Source of the DNA: an uncultured Pelagibacteraceae bacterium
GTDB taxonomy: Bacteria > Pseudomonadota > Alphaproteobacteria > Pelagibacterales > Pelagibacteraceae
Assembly (NCBI GenBank): GCA_902627935.1
Contig: CACOLA010000003.1
Coordinates: 1-64,000 of the forward strand
Direction of reading: 5' to 3'
Length of the DNA: 64,000 nucleotides
Below, one piece after another: positions 1 to 11,402 of this stretch (its first letter is position 1; each line of letters begins with the position of its first letter). The position numbers and the translations under genes were made by a program. The notes under the pieces are model-generated. The model was not told the origin of the DNA. It saw only the letters and a list, made by a program, of their open reading frames with translations, and did no database searches.

Positions 1-672
1 GTATTTACACTTTATCCAGATACTTTTCCTGGACCTTTAGCCAAAGGACTTTATGGAAAAGCGATGTCTAAAAAATTGTGGAGTTTAAACGTGATAAATA
101 TAAGGGATGCAGCAACAGATAAGCATAAAACAGTTGACGATACCCCTTATGGTGGCGGAACAGGCATGTTGCTAAAACCAGACGTTTTAGCAGACTCTAT
201 CGACCAAAATGTAAATCAAGGAGAAAGGATTTTATATCTTTCACCAAAAGGTAAAGTGTTTAATCAAAAACTTGCTAAAGATCTATCATTAGAAAAATCC
301 TTTTCTTTAATTTGTGGCCATTTTGAAGGAGTTGATGAGAGAGTGCTATCTACAAGAAATATTGAAGAGATAAGTATAGGAGACTATGTATTGTCTGGAG
401 GAGAAACTGCTGCGCTGGTAGTGATTGATAGTGTATTGAGACTTTTGCCTGGAGTTTTAGGAAATGATAAATCCTCATTTGATGAAACCTTTGAGAATGG
501 TCTTTTAGAGTATCCTCAATATACAAAACCCCAAATATGGGAGGAAAAATCTGTTCCTGAGGTGCTATTATCTGGTGATCACGCTAAAATTAAAGACTGG
601 CGTTTATCTCAATCAGAGGCTATAACACGCGACCGAAGACCGGATTTGTGGCACAAATATAAAAAAAATTAA
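1..672 (+). CDS. trmD: tRNA (guanine-N1)-methyltransferase, 5' truncated by window start
   Basis: The frame is open from base 1 ([25 protein letters not shown]...). Contains TrmD motifs ([35 protein letters not shown]). The ORF-track start at 64 is an internal Met. Confidence 0.95.
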   Translation, partial: VFTLYPDTFPGPLAKGLYGKAMSKKLWSLNVINIRDAATDKHKTVDDTPYGGGTGMLLKPDVLADSIDQNVNQGERILYLSPKGKVFNQKLAKDLSLEKSFSLICGHFEGVDERVLSTRNIEEISIGDYVLSGGETAALVVIDSVLRLLPGVLGNDKSSFDETFENGLLEYPQYTKPQIWEEKSVPEVLLSGDHAKIKDWRLSQSEAITRDRRPDLWHKYKKN

Positions 673-688
673 TTTGATAAATATTAAA

Positions 689-1264
689 ATGAAAACAATT
701 GAAGAGATAAACCAAAATAACGTTAAAAAAATTCTTTCAGAAAAAAAGATCCCTGATTTTTTTCCTGGTGATGTTGTTAAAGTAGGAGTTAGAATTACCG
801 AAGGAAAAAAAGAGAGAATTCAATATTTTGAAGGTGTTTGTATAGCTAAAAAAAGTAGAGATATTAATTCTTCTTTTACTGTAAGAAAAATATCTTTTGG
901 AGAAGGTGTAGAAAGAACTTTTCCACTATATGGAACAGTAATTGATTCGATCAAAGTAATTCGTTCAGGAAAAGTAAGAAGAGCTAAACTTTATTATTTA
1001 AGGGATAGAACTGGTAAATCTGCAAGGATCGCTGAAAAAATTAGAAAAAAAATTGGTATAGATATTGATGTGAAGCCTGAGACAGTAACTGAGGAAAACT
1101 TAGCACCAGTTACAAAAGAAAATGAGTCAGAAGTAGAAAAAGAGGTTTCACCAGTAGTTGAGCCCAAAAAAGAGGCAACTCCAAAAGTAGAGGTAAAAAA
1201 AGAAGCCTCTAAGGCCGAAAATAAGACTGAAAAAGAACTTGAAAATTTACAAGAAAAAAAATAA
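689..1264 (+). CDS. rplS: 50S ribosomal protein L19 with long charged C-terminal extension
   Basis: L19 core ([32 protein letters not shown]...[13 protein letters not shown]). Follows trmD as usual. The ATG at 689 (MKTIEEIN) fits better than the ORF-track start at 674. Confidence 0.93.
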   Translation: MKTIEEINQNNVKKILSEKKIPDFFPGDVVKVGVRITEGKKERIQYFEGVCIAKKSRDINSSFTVRKISFGEGVERTFPLYGTVIDSIKVIRSGKVRRAKLYYLRDRTGKSARIAEKIRKKIGIDIDVKPETVTEENLAPVTKENESEVEKEVSPVVEPKKEATPKVEVKKEASKAENKTEKELENLQEKK

Positions 1265-1275
1265 TTTTTTTCTCA

Positions 1276-2679
1276 ATGCCCAATACTCTTTATGATAAAA
1301 TTTGGAATGAACATTTAGTTCATCAACAAGAAGATGGAACAGCATTATTGTTTGTTGATAGACATTTAGTTCACGAAGTCACAAGTCCACAAGCTTTTGA
1401 AGGATTAAGAAATTCTAATCGTAAAGTAAGACATCCAAAATTAACACTTGCAGTTGCAGATCATAATGTTCCAACAACTGATAGATCAAAAGGTATTTCA
1501 GATCATGAGTCTAAAATTCAAGTTGAAACGTTAGAGGCAAATTGCAAAGAATTCGGCATTAATCTCTTTGGAATGGGTGATAAGAGACAAGGAATTGTTC
1601 ATGTAACTGGTCCTGAACAGGGCTTTACTCAACCTGGTACAGTAATTGTATGTGGTGACAGTCATACAGCAACACACGGTGCATTTGGTGCTTTAGCATT
1701 TGGAATCGGAACTTCAGAGGTAGAGCATGTTTTAGCAACTCAAACATTAGTACAAAAAAAAGCTAAGAATTTTCGAATAAACGTCAACGGCACTCTTCCA
1801 TTAGGTGTCACATCAAAAGATGTAATTCTTCAAATAATTGGAAAAATAGGCACTGCTGGCGGGACAGGATGTGTAATAGAATATTCAGGCGATCTAATCA
1901 GATCACTCACTGTAGAGAACAGAATGACAATTTGTAATATGACAATTGAAGGTGGTGCAAGAGCAGGTTTAATAGCTCCTGATGAAAAGATTTTTAAATA
2001 TTTAGAAGGTAGACCTATGTCTCCAAAAGGAAAAAATTGGGACAAAGCTCTAGAAAATTGGCAAAATTTAAATACAGACGATGGTGCTAGGTTTGATAAA
2101 GAAATAAATTTAACTGCCGATGAAATTTCGCCAATGATTACTTGGGGGACATCACCTCAGGATGTAATCACAATTGATGAAAAAGTACCAAATCCAAAAT
2201 ACGAGAAAGATGAGGACAAAAAAAATTCTCTAGAAAGAGCATTAAATTACATGGGTTTAAAACCTGATATGGCAGCAAAAGACATAAAAATTGATAAAGT
2301 TTTTATTGGAAGTTGTACTAATGGTAGAATTGAAGACTTAAGAGAAGCAGCAAAAATTTTAAAAGATAAGAAAATAGCCTCACATGTTCATGCAATGGTT
2401 GTTCCTGGATCCGGATTAGTGAAAGAACAGGCAGAGCAAGAAGGTTTAGATAAAATTTTTGTAAATTCTGGTTTTGAATGGAGAGAACCGGGTTGTTCAA
2501 TGTGTTTGGCTATGAATGCAGATAAATTAAAGCCTGAGGAGAGGTGTGCATCAACATCTAATAGAAATTTTGAAGGTAGACAAGGCAGAGGTGGAAGAAC
2601 TCATTTAGTAAGTCCAGGTATGGCGGCAGCTGCGGCAATATCTGGAAACCTTGACGATGTCAGAAAATATCAAAGTTAA
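1276..2679 (+). CDS. leuC: 3-isopropylmalate dehydratase large subunit
   Basis: Aconitase-family motifs ([48 protein letters not shown]); leuCDB order. Confidence 0.97.
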   Translation: MPNTLYDKIWNEHLVHQQEDGTALLFVDRHLVHEVTSPQAFEGLRNSNRKVRHPKLTLAVADHNVPTTDRSKGISDHESKIQVETLEANCKEFGINLFGMGDKRQGIVHVTGPEQGFTQPGTVIVCGDSHTATHGAFGALAFGIGTSEVEHVLATQTLVQKKAKNFRINVNGTLPLGVTSKDVILQIIGKIGTAGGTGCVIEYSGDLIRSLTVENRMTICNMTIEGGARAGLIAPDEKIFKYLEGRPMSPKGKNWDKALENWQNLNTDDGARFDKEINLTADEISPMITWGTSPQDVITIDEKVPNPKYEKDEDKKNSLERALNYMGLKPDMAAKDIKIDKVFIGSCTNGRIEDLREAAKILKDKKIASHVHAMVVPGSGLVKEQAEQEGLDKIFVNSGFEWREPGCSMCLAMNADKLKPEERCASTSNRNFEGRQGRGGRTHLVSPGMAAAAAISGNLDDVRKYQS

Positions 2680-2680
2680 T

Positions 2681-3292
2681 ATGCAAAAATTCAACACACT
2701 AAAGAGCATTCCTGCTTACTTGCCAATAGTAAATATCGATACAGATATGATAATTCCAAAGCAATTTTTAAAAACAATCAAAAGAACAGGCTTGGGTAAA
2801 AATTTATTTTATGAGATGAGATACGATAATAAAGGTGAAAAAATTAAAGATTTTGTATTAAATCAAATTCCATTTACTAATTCAAAAGTTTTAATTGCAG
2901 GTAAAAATTTTGGTTGCGGTTCATCAAGAGAGCACGCTCCATGGGCACTGTTAGATTTTGGTATAACTTGTGTAATAAGCTCGAGTTTTGCTGATATTTT
3001 TTTTAACAACTGTTTTAAAAATGGAATTTTACCTATTATTTTAGAGGATGATAAAATAAAAGAACTGTCGGAATATTCAAAAAGAAAAGAAGAAATTTCC
3101 ATAGATCTTAAGGAGGAAAAGATTATTTATGGAAATAGTGAAATAGAATTTAAAGTAGACTCATTTAAGAAGAAATGTTTATTGGAGGGATTAGATGATA
3201 TTGCTCTGTCTTTAAAAAAATCAGATAAAATATCTAATTTTGAAAAAAATCTTAAAGTAAAAAAACCTTGGATATTTAATGATAAAAGTTAA
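2681..3292 (+). CDS. leuD: 3-isopropylmalate dehydratase small subunit
   Basis: [29 protein letters not shown]. The likely start is the ATG at 2681, just after the leuC stop, not 2651. Confidence 0.96.
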   Translation: MQKFNTLKSIPAYLPIVNIDTDMIIPKQFLKTIKRTGLGKNLFYEMRYDNKGEKIKDFVLNQIPFTNSKVLIAGKNFGCGSSREHAPWALLDFGITCVISSSFADIFFNNCFKNGILPIILEDDKIKELSEYSKRKEEISIDLKEEKIIYGNSEIEFKVDSFKKKCLLEGLDDIALSLKKSDKISNFEKNLKVKKPWIFNDKS

Positions 3293-4385
3293 AAAAAGAA
3301 AAATATTGTTATTACCTGGAGATGGAATTGGCCCAGAAGTGATTAGAGAGGTAAGAAAAATAATTAATTGGCTTAATGATAAAAAGTCTCTTGATTTTGA
3401 AATAGACGAAGATCTTGCTGGAGGTTGCTCTTTTGATAAACATGGAACTCCTATTACTGATGAAGTATTTTATAAAGCTCTAGAGAGTGCAGTTGTTATG
3501 CTAGGTGCGGTCGGCGGTCCAAAGTGGGATGGTGTTGAATTTTCTAAAAAACCCGAAAGAGCTTTGTTAAAACTTAGAAAAGAATTAAAGTTATTTGCTA
3601 ATTTAAGACCAGCAATATGTTTTGAGCAATTAGTTGACGCATCAACATTAAAGCCAGAGGTAGTTTCTGGTTTGGATATAATGATTGTGAGAGAATTAAC
3701 AGGCGGAATATATTTTGGAGAACCAAGAGGTATTAAGCCAATTGAAAATGGTGAAAGAAAAGGAATAAACACACATACTTATACTAGCAGCGAAATAATA
3801 AGAGTTGCTAGGATTGCTTTTGATTTAGCTAAAAAGAGATCAAACAAAGTCACTTCATGTGAAAAATCAAATGTAATGGAGGCGGGACAGCTTTGGAAAG
3901 AAGAGGTTCAGGTATTACATGATAAAGAGTATAAGGATGTTGAATTAAGTCATATGCTTGCAGATAATTGTTCTATGCAATTATTAAGAAACCCAAAACA
4001 ATTTGACGTTATAGTTACAGATAATTTATTTGGAGATATGCTGTCTGATCAAGCTTCTATGCTTACTGGATCTTTGGGACTGTTACCTTCAGCTTCTTTA
4101 GGGGCAAAAAATAAAGATGGTGATATGAGAGCTATGTATGAACCTATTCATGGATCTGCTCCTGATATAGCTGGTAAAGGTATAGCCAATCCTATAGCCA
4201 GTATATTGAGTTTTGCTATGGCTTTAAGATACTCATTAGACTTAGATAAAGAGGCGCAAGCTCTTGAAAAAGCTGTTCAGCACGTTTTAAATGATGGTTT
4301 AAGAACTAAAGATATTTTATCTATGGGAATGAAAGAAGTTTCAACATCAGAAATGGGCAATGCGATCATTTCAAAATTGCAATAA
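3279..4385 (+). CDS. leuB: 3-isopropylmalate dehydrogenase
   Basis: [39 protein letters not shown]. Confidence 0.97.
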   Translation: MIKVKKRKILLLPGDGIGPEVIREVRKIINWLNDKKSLDFEIDEDLAGGCSFDKHGTPITDEVFYKALESAVVMLGAVGGPKWDGVEFSKKPERALLKLRKELKLFANLRPAICFEQLVDASTLKPEVVSGLDIMIVRELTGGIYFGEPRGIKPIENGERKGINTHTYTSSEIIRVARIAFDLAKKRSNKVTSCEKSNVMEAGQLWKEEVQVLHDKEYKDVELSHMLADNCSMQLLRNPKQFDVIVTDNLFGDMLSDQASMLTGSLGLLPSASLGAKNKDGDMRAMYEPIHGSAPDIAGKGIANPIASILSFAMALRYSLDLDKEAQALEKAVQHVLNDGLRTKDILSMGMKEVSTSEMGNAIISKLQ

Positions 4386-4411
4386 TTAGTTAATTATCTT
4401 AAACTTATATT

Positions 4412-6175
4412 ATGCCAATGTATACAGCACCAATTGAAGATATGATGTTTCTTTTTGAAAAATTAAGAAATAATCAGAAATACAATGAATTAGAGAAATA
4501 TAAAGAAGTTACATCTGATTTGGTTAAAGATATCTTACAAGAAGCAGCAAAAATAAATCAGAATCTTATTTTACCTCTGGCTAAAGTGGGAGATGAAAAT
4601 CCTGCAGTTTTAGAAAATGGCATAGTAAGAACACCTCCTGGGTATAAAGAGGCTTATAAAAAATATATTGAAGATGGATGGACCTCTTTATCTTGTGACC
4701 CAAAATTTGGAGGTCAAGGTATGCCAAAAACTGTAAGTGCATTTTTTGATGAAATGTTATCTTCGGCAAGTTTATCTTTTAAACTTTATAGTGAATTAAG
4801 TATTGGTGCTTATAATTGTATTAATCGTCATGCTTCAGACGAAATTAAGAATAAATATTTACCAAAAATAGTTGAAGGAAAATGGAGTGGCACTATGTGT
4901 TTAACAGAACCTGTATGTGGTACTGACTTAGGTTTACTTAAAACTAAAGCAAAAAAGCATTCTGATGGAACTTATAAAATTACTGGTCAAAAAATTTTTA
5001 TAACTTCAGGCGATCATGATTTAACTGAGAATATTATTCATTTAGTTTTAGCTAGAGCTGATGATTCTCCTGCAGGCACAAAAGGGATAAGTTTATTTTT
5101 GGTACCAAAGTTTATTGTTAAAGATGATGGAGCTATAGGACCTAGGAATGGAATATCTACGGGATCAATTGAAACAAAAATGGGCATAAAAGGGTCTGCA
5201 ACTTGTGTTTTAAATTTTGATGATGCGACTGGTTACATGATAGGTGATAAAGAAAAAGGTTTAAGTGCTATGTTTACCATGATGAATCTCGAAAGAATAG
5301 TTGTTGGTATTCAAGGGTTGGGAATTTCAGAGATTGCTTATCAAAATTCTCTTTCATATGCAAAAGAGAGAAAACAAGGAAAAACCAATGACTCAAAATC
5401 TAAAAATGGAGCTGATTTAATAATTGAGCATGCTGATATTAGAAGATCGTTGTTAAATATGAAATCAATAATTGAAGGCGAAAGGGCTTTATGTTTTTGG
5501 TTGTCTCAACAAACTGAAGTAAGTTTATATCACCCAAATGATAAAGTTCGTGAAGAGGCATCAGAATATGTATCTTTAATGACACCTGTAGTTAAATCAT
5601 TATTTACTGATTTAGCTATGGAAATTACCAGTGATGCCATGCAAATTTATGGAGGATATGGTTACACTAAAGATCAGGGTATCGAGCAATTATATAGAGA
5701 TAATAGAATAACACCTATATACGAGGGCACTAATTCAGTACAAGCAGCTGATTTAGTTTTTAGAAAATTATCTAATAAAAACGGTAATGTAGTAAATAAA
5801 TTTTTAAAACAAGTAAAATCTGAATGTAATTCAGATAATGAAAAAATTAAACCATTCATCTCTGAATTTAATAATTATTTAGCTATTTTAGAAAAATTTA
5901 GTGATTGGATGGTCAATAAAGCACAAACTGAAAAAGACGATGTAAGTGCAGCAGCAAACGATTATTTGAGAACTTTAGGTTATTTCTCTATTGCATATGC
6001 ATGGATACAAGTTTTAAATGTATGTTTCAAGGAATATAATGAAAATGAAACGTTCTATCATGATAAAATAGAAACAGCAAAATTTTACTTTGATAAAGTT
6101 TTACCCAGAATTCAACAACATTATAAATCTGCAATCTCTGGAAGCTCTAATATAATGAATTTTAAATTTAATTAG
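4412..6175 (+). CDS. dmdC: acyl-CoA dehydrogenase, probable 3-methylmercaptopropionyl-CoA dehydrogenase (DmdC-like)
   Basis: Long (587 aa) acyl-CoA dehydrogenase (CLTEPVCGTDLGLLKTKA, MQIYGGYGYTKDQGIEQLYRDNRITPIYEGTNSVQAADLV). Sits 1 bp from a dmdB-like ligase and in a cluster with dmdA. Confidence 0.85.
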   Translation: MPMYTAPIEDMMFLFEKLRNNQKYNELEKYKEVTSDLVKDILQEAAKINQNLILPLAKVGDENPAVLENGIVRTPPGYKEAYKKYIEDGWTSLSCDPKFGGQGMPKTVSAFFDEMLSSASLSFKLYSELSIGAYNCINRHASDEIKNKYLPKIVEGKWSGTMCLTEPVCGTDLGLLKTKAKKHSDGTYKITGQKIFITSGDHDLTENIIHLVLARADDSPAGTKGISLFLVPKFIVKDDGAIGPRNGISTGSIETKMGIKGSATCVLNFDDATGYMIGDKEKGLSAMFTMMNLERIVVGIQGLGISEIAYQNSLSYAKERKQGKTNDSKSKNGADLIIEHADIRRSLLNMKSIIEGERALCFWLSQQTEVSLYHPNDKVREEASEYVSLMTPVVKSLFTDLAMEITSDAMQIYGGYGYTKDQGIEQLYRDNRITPIYEGTNSVQAADLVFRKLSNKNGNVVNKFLKQVKSECNSDNEKIKPFISEFNNYLAILEKFSDWMVNKAQTEKDDVSAAANDYLRTLGYFSIAYAWIQVLNVCFKEYNENETFYHDKIETAKFYFDKVLPRIQQHYKSAISGSSNIMNFKFN

Positions 6176-6176
6176 A

Positions 6177-7793
6177 ATGAATCATTACGATACTAATCTA
6201 GATAAAAATAATGCTAATTATGTTCCATTAACACCTTTAACCTTTTTAAAAAGAGCAAAAGAAATATATCCAAATTATGAAGCTATTGTTTATGAAGATC
6301 GAAAATATTCATGGGATCAGGTGTATAAACGAACAGTAAAATTTGCAAGTGCACTTAATAAGATTGGTATTAGAAAAGGAGATACGGTCTCATTTCTAGC
6401 TTTTAATACTCCTGAAATTTTCGAAGGTCATTATTCAGTGCCAATGTCGGGTGCAGTGTTAAATACTATTAATATTAGATTAGATGCTAAAACTATTGCC
6501 TACATTCTAGATCACAGCGAGGCTAAAGTATTGGTTGTAGATAGACAGTTACATGTTGAAGTTAAAAAAGCCTTAAGTTCTTTAAAAAGAAAAATTATTA
6601 TAATTGACATTAATGATAAATTCGCGGACCCATCAAAGTGTGAAAAAATTGGTGACTTAGAGTATGAAAGCTTCTTAAATTCAGGTGATGAAAATTATAA
6701 TTGGGAAATGCCAAAGGATGAATGGCAAGCAATTTCATTAAGTTATACTTCAGGGACTACTGGGAATCCAAAAGGCGTTGTTTACCATCATAGGGGATCG
6801 TATTTAATGTCAACTGGAAGCGCAGTTGCATGGAATATGCCAAATAGATTAAATTTTTTAACTATTGTGCCTATGTTTCATTGTAATGGTTGGGGCTACC
6901 CATGGACCGTTCCCATGTTAATTGGAAGAACTATTTGCTTAAGAAATATTGATATAAAAAAAATATTCGAGTTAATTGATAAATATGATGTTACCCATTT
7001 TGGTGGGGCACCAATCGTATTAAATATGATCACAGGAGCTCCTGAGTCCGATAGAAAAAGATTAAAACAAAAAGTTTATGTTTTAACTGCTGGAGCACCA
7101 CCACCGAGTATTATATTCAAAAAAATGAAAAAGCTTGGATTTGAGGTAATGCATGTTTATGGACTAACAGAGACTTATGGTCATGTTACCCAATGTGCTT
7201 GGAATGACTCTTGGAATGAATTTGATGAAGAAAAACAAAACGAAATTAAGGCAAGACAAGGTGTAAGATATCCTAATACAGAGGGGATCACAGTTATGGA
7301 CCCTGAAACAATGAAAGAAGTTCCAAAAGACGGAAAAACGATTGGTGAAATTATGATTAAAGGAAACGTAGTGATGAAAGGCTATTTCAAAGATAAAGAT
7401 GCTACAGATAAAGCCATGGATGGGGGCTGGTTTCACTCTGGAGATCTGGCAGTTATGCATCCAGATGGTTACGTCAAAATTCAAGATAGATCCAAAGATA
7501 TCATTATTTCAGGAGGTGAGAATATTTCCTCAATAGAAATAGAAAACACTTTAGCTAAACATCCATCAGTTTCCATTGCCGCAGTTGTAGCTAAACCTGA
7601 TGAAAAATGGGGTGAGGTTCCATGTGCATTTATTGAGATGGTTCAAGACAAACCTACAACGGAAAAAGAATTAATAAGCTTTTGCAAAGAAACTTTAGCT
7701 GGTTTTAAGGTGCCAAAACAAGTAGTTTTTTGTGAATTACCAAAAACTTCAACGGGTAAAATTCAAAAATTTGAGTTAAGAAAAAAATTTTAG
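6177..7793 (+). CDS. dmdB: acyl-CoA synthetase, probable 3-methylmercaptopropionyl-CoA ligase
   Basis: AMP-binding motifs (SYTSGTTGNPKGVVYHHRG, GWFHSGDLAVMHPDGYVKIQDRSKDIIISGGENISS). Located in the dmdC-dmdB-x-dmdA cluster. Confidence 0.87.
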   Translation: MNHYDTNLDKNNANYVPLTPLTFLKRAKEIYPNYEAIVYEDRKYSWDQVYKRTVKFASALNKIGIRKGDTVSFLAFNTPEIFEGHYSVPMSGAVLNTINIRLDAKTIAYILDHSEAKVLVVDRQLHVEVKKALSSLKRKIIIIDINDKFADPSKCEKIGDLEYESFLNSGDENYNWEMPKDEWQAISLSYTSGTTGNPKGVVYHHRGSYLMSTGSAVAWNMPNRLNFLTIVPMFHCNGWGYPWTVPMLIGRTICLRNIDIKKIFELIDKYDVTHFGGAPIVLNMITGAPESDRKRLKQKVYVLTAGAPPPSIIFKKMKKLGFEVMHVYGLTETYGHVTQCAWNDSWNEFDEEKQNEIKARQGVRYPNTEGITVMDPETMKEVPKDGKTIGEIMIKGNVVMKGYFKDKDATDKAMDGGWFHSGDLAVMHPDGYVKIQDRSKDIIISGGENISSIEIENTLAKHPSVSIAAVVAKPDEKWGEVPCAFIEMVQDKPTTEKELISFCKETLAGFKVPKQVVFCELPKTSTGKIQKFELRKKF

Positions 7794-7801
7794 GAAAATA
7801 A

Positions 7802-8578
7802 TTGATATTTCAACTAGAAAACAAAAATATTCATGCATCTGACTCCGGTCAGGGAATAGATATCAATCAAGACACGATAGTATTTTTACATGGTAGTGGT
7901 CTTTCCCATATCGTATGGTCACTAGCTGAGCAATTTTTTTCATCAAAAAATTTTAATGTACTATCCATAGATTTACCTGGCCACGGCAATTCAGATGGTC
8001 CTTGTTTAGATAGTATTGAAAAAATTGCTGATTGGTTAGAGAAAGTATTTGACAAATTAAAATTAAAAAACTTAATTTTAGTTGGTCATTCTCAGGGGTG
8101 TTTGGAAATACTTGAATATTCTAATAGATATAAAAAGAGACTTAAAAAATTAGTTTTTGTTGGAGGTTCAAATAAAATGCCAGTTCATCCAGATTTAATC
8201 AAATTAGCGCAAAATGGCGACTCAGATGCTGTCAAATTAATGATGAAATGGGGATATGAGGGTTCAAAAAAGTTTATTGGAGGTAACCCAGTTGAAAAAA
8301 TAATTCAATCACCAAGAGATATTAGTGAAATTTTGGCTATTGATTTAAAAGCATGTGATAACTATTCAAATGGGTCTGAAGCTGCCAAAGGAATAGAATT
8401 TCCTTCTATGCTTATATTAGGAGAATTGGACAAAATGATTAATTTAGAGGCTGGAAAAACATTCTCTAATTTGATTAAAAATTCAACTACTCATGTAATT
8501 AAAGAATGTGGCCATATGATAATGATTGAAAAAGCATTCGAAATGAGAGAAAAGATTTTGGAATTCTTAAATAAATGA
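7802..8578 (+). CDS. alpha/beta-fold hydrolase of unknown substrate in the DMSP cluster (TTG start)
   Basis: Nucleophile elbow [17 protein letters not shown] oxyanion region, GELDKM acid, [11 protein letters not shown] histidine. Overlaps the dmdA start by 4 bp. Confidence 0.85.
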   Translation: MIFQLENKNIHASDSGQGIDINQDTIVFLHGSGLSHIVWSLAEQFFSSKNFNVLSIDLPGHGNSDGPCLDSIEKIADWLEKVFDKLKLKNLILVGHSQGCLEILEYSNRYKKRLKKLVFVGGSNKMPVHPDLIKLAQNGDSDAVKLMMKWGYEGSKKFIGGNPVEKIIQSPRDISEILAIDLKACDNYSNGSEAAKGIEFPSMLILGELDKMINLEAGKTFSNLIKNSTTHVIKECGHMIMIEKAFEMREKILEFLNK

Positions 8579-9684
8579 AAAGTTATCCTATAGCCAAGTC
8601 AAGAAGAGTAAGAAGTACTCCTTACACTTCAAGAATTGAAAATCAAGGTGTGACTGCCTATACGGTCTATAATCATATGCTTTTACCCGCAGCATTTGGA
8701 TCGTTGGAAGAGTCTTGTGATCATTTAAAAAAGAATGTTCAAGTATGGGATGTTTCAGCGGAAAGACAAGTTGAAATTTCTGGTAATGATGCTGCTAAAC
8801 TTGTTCAACTTATGACTTGTAGAGATTTATCTCAATCAAAAATAGGCAGATGTTATTATTGTCCAATAATTGATGAAAATGGAAATTTAGTAAATGATCC
8901 TGTTATTTTGAAACTTGCTGAAGACAGATGGTGGATATCCATTGCTGACTCTGATGTAATTTTCTTTGCAAAGGGTTTAGCATCCGGCAATAATTTTAAA
9001 GTTAAAATTTTTGAACCTAATGTTGATATTATTGCTATCCAAGGACCAAAATCTTTTGATTTAATGGAAAAAATTTTTGGTAAAGAAATAAATGAATTGA
9101 AATTTTTTGGCTTTGATTACTATGATTTTAAAGGCACAAAACATTTAATTGCTAGATCTGGTTGGTCAAAACAGGGTGGTTTTGAAATTTATGTTGAAGA
9201 TACAAAATCTGGATTGGAACTTTACGACCAGCTCTTTAAAATTGGAGAAGAATATAATGTACAGGCAGGTTGTCCAAATTTGATTGAAAGAATAGAAAGC
9301 GGTTTGCTTTCTTATGGAAATGATTTTGATAATAATGATAATCCGTTTGAATGTGGTTTTGAAAAGTATGTTAATTTGGATACTAACGTGAATTTTTTAG
9401 GGAAAGACAAATTAATAAAGATTAAAAGAGATGGAGTTAAAAGAAAATTAATGGGTGTTGAGATTGATATTAACAAAATAAATTTAACAAAATCGCTTAA
9501 TATTAAAGATGAAAAAGGAAATTTCATTGGAGAATTAAGATCTGCTTGTTATTCGCCTCATTTTAAAAAGTCTATAGGTATTGCAATGTTAAATCAGCCT
9601 TATTGCAAAGCTTCAGCCACAGGATCATTGGAAATTGATGGAAATTCAGTAGCGGTAAAAGTTTGCGATTTACCTTTCATCTAG
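8575..9684 (+). CDS. dmdA: dimethylsulfoniopropionate demethylase
   Basis: 369-aa GcvT-family protein. The N-terminus ([39 protein letters not shown]) and the [25 protein letters not shown] region look like SAR11 DmdA. Confidence 0.93.
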   Translation: MKSYPIAKSRRVRSTPYTSRIENQGVTAYTVYNHMLLPAAFGSLEESCDHLKKNVQVWDVSAERQVEISGNDAAKLVQLMTCRDLSQSKIGRCYYCPIIDENGNLVNDPVILKLAEDRWWISIADSDVIFFAKGLASGNNFKVKIFEPNVDIIAIQGPKSFDLMEKIFGKEINELKFFGFDYYDFKGTKHLIARSGWSKQGGFEIYVEDTKSGLELYDQLFKIGEEYNVQAGCPNLIERIESGLLSYGNDFDNNDNPFECGFEKYVNLDTNVNFLGKDKLIKIKRDGVKRKLMGVEIDINKINLTKSLNIKDEKGNFIGELRSACYSPHFKKSIGIAMLNQPYCKASATGSLEIDGNSVAVKVCDLPFI

Positions 9685-9699
9685 TATAAAACTTACATC

Positions 9700-10707
9700 A
9701 TGAATATTGCAATAGTTGGAGCAACGGGAAATGTTGGAAGAAAAACTCTAGAAGTTCTTGAAAAAAAAGAATTTTCTTTCAAAAATCTCTACTTAGTTGC
9801 CTCGTCAAAAAGCGTTGGAAAAAAAATTAATTTTCAAGGCAAAGATATTGAAGTGGTTGAATTAGAAAATTTTGATTTTTCAAAAGTTAAAATTGCTTTT
9901 TTTGCAGCTGGAGGAAAAATTTCAGAAAAATTTGCAGAAAAAGCTGCAAAGCACTGTCTAGTAATCGATAACTCAAGTTTTTTTAGAATGGACCCGGATG
10001 TTCCTTTGATCGTCCCGCAGGTAAATTCAAGTGATTTAAATAATATAAAAAAAAATATTATTGCAAATCCCAATTGTTCAACAGCTCAATTAGTTATTGC
10101 ATTAAAACCATTACATGATTTGTTCGTAATTAAAAGAATAGTTGTTTCCACATATCAATCTGTTTCAGGTGCTGGCAAAGCTCCAATGGATGAACTAATT
10201 AAACAAACTAAATTAGCTTTAGATGGAAAAGATATAAAATCTGAGAATTTTACAAAACCAATCGCTTTTAACGCTATTCCCCATATCGATGTTTTTTCAG
10301 ATGATGGCTATACAAAAGAAGAACTTAAGATGAGCAATGAGACTAAAAAAATTTTAGATGACAAAATTCATCTAACTGCGACATGTGTAAGGTTACCAAT
10401 ATTTGTTTCTCACTCAGAAGCAGTGAATCTTCAATTTGAGAAAACTTTTTCTTTACAGCAAATAAAAGAAGCATTGAATAATTTTGATGGGTGTAAAGTA
10501 ATAGATGAAAGAGTAGATGGTGGTTATTCAACACCATTAGAGGCGGAGGGGAAAAATGAAACTTTTATTTCCAGGATTAGAGAAGATAGAACAATAAAAA
10601 ATGGATTAAATTTGTGGGTCGTATCTGATAACCTTTTAAGAGGTGCTGCTCTGAATGCAGTTGAAATAGCCGAAACGTTAGTTAAAAATGATTTTTATGG
10701 AAAATAA
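9700..10707 (+). CDS. asd: aspartate-semialdehyde dehydrogenase
   Basis: IVGATGNVGRKTLEVL, NPNCSTAQLV, STYQSVSGAGK. Confidence 0.95.
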   Translation: MNIAIVGATGNVGRKTLEVLEKKEFSFKNLYLVASSKSVGKKINFQGKDIEVVELENFDFSKVKIAFFAAGGKISEKFAEKAAKHCLVIDNSSFFRMDPDVPLIVPQVNSSDLNNIKKNIIANPNCSTAQLVIALKPLHDLFVIKRIVVSTYQSVSGAGKAPMDELIKQTKLALDGKDIKSENFTKPIAFNAIPHIDVFSDDGYTKEELKMSNETKKILDDKIHLTATCVRLPIFVSHSEAVNLQFEKTFSLQQIKEALNNFDGCKVIDERVDGGYSTPLEAEGKNETFISRIREDRTIKNGLNLWVVSDNLLRGAALNAVEIAETLVKNDFYGK

Positions 10708-11077
10708 ACCTCCTCTATCGCCTCATATTCAAATTTATAGATGGCATATTTCATCTTTAGTTTCTATCACTCATAGAATTACTGGAATCATAAATTTTGT
10801 TGGAATTACTTTTATTTGCATATGGTCATGCTTACTTCTTCTGGGAGAAAATAATTATGAGATAATTGATTTATTTTTTAAATCGTTTCTTGGAAAATTT
10901 ATTATTTTAGGAATTACATGGTCTTTTTCATTTCAAATTTTAAGTGAAATCAGACATTTGATAATGGATCTCGGTTATGGTTTTGAACCTAAGATAATCA
11001 ATATAACAGGGTTAATAGTAATATTTGGATCAGTAATTTTAACAGTTATTTTTTTTACATTAGGAAAAACGTTTTAA
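10697..11077 (+). CDS. sdhC: succinate dehydrogenase cytochrome b556 subunit
   Basis: PPLSPHIQIYRWHISSLVSITHRITGI; sdhCDAB order. ATG at 10697 preferred over 10688. Confidence 0.93.
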   Translation: MENKPPLSPHIQIYRWHISSLVSITHRITGIINFVGITFICIWSCLLLLGENNYEIIDLFFKSFLGKFIILGITWSFSFQILSEIRHLIMDLGYGFEPKIINITGLIVIFGSVILTVIFFTLGKTF

Positions 11078-11078
11078 T

Positions 11079-11402
11079 ATGATCAGCGCAACTAGAAAAT
11101 GGATTTTTTTAAAGATAAGTGGAGCTTTGTTAGTGCCATTGATGATATGGTTTGCTTCAAATCTTACTATGATTTATGAGAAAGAGTATATAAATGTTAT
11201 AAATTTCTTTACTAATCCATTAAATAAATTTTTGTTTAGTGCTTTTATAATTATAGCTTATTTCTTCTCTGCTTTAAGTATTAGTGAGGTTTTTGAAGAT
11301 TATATTACAAATGAAAAAATCAAAAATGTCGCAAATAAGCTTTTATACATCTCAGCAGTAGCAATTCCCTTAATTACAATTATATTATTGAATATTTTAT
11401 GA
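11079..11402 (+). CDS. sdhD: succinate dehydrogenase membrane anchor subunit
   Basis: Small three-helix membrane protein between sdhC and sdhA. Confidence 0.85.
   Translation: MISATRKWIFLKISGALLVPLMIWFASNLTMIYEKEYINVINFFTNPLNKFLFSAFIIIAYFFSALSISEVFEDYITNEKIKNVANKLLYISAVAIPLITIILLNIL

Noticed and set aside
1830-2045. Many ORFs of 60-190 aa opposite long genes (e.g. 1830-2045 -, 3470-3772 -, 17009-17482 -, 59218-59784 -)
   Set aside because: They lie entirely within confidently identified genes on the other strand, have low-complexity or hydrophobic shadow translations, and show no recognisable domain. Treated as chance ORFs.
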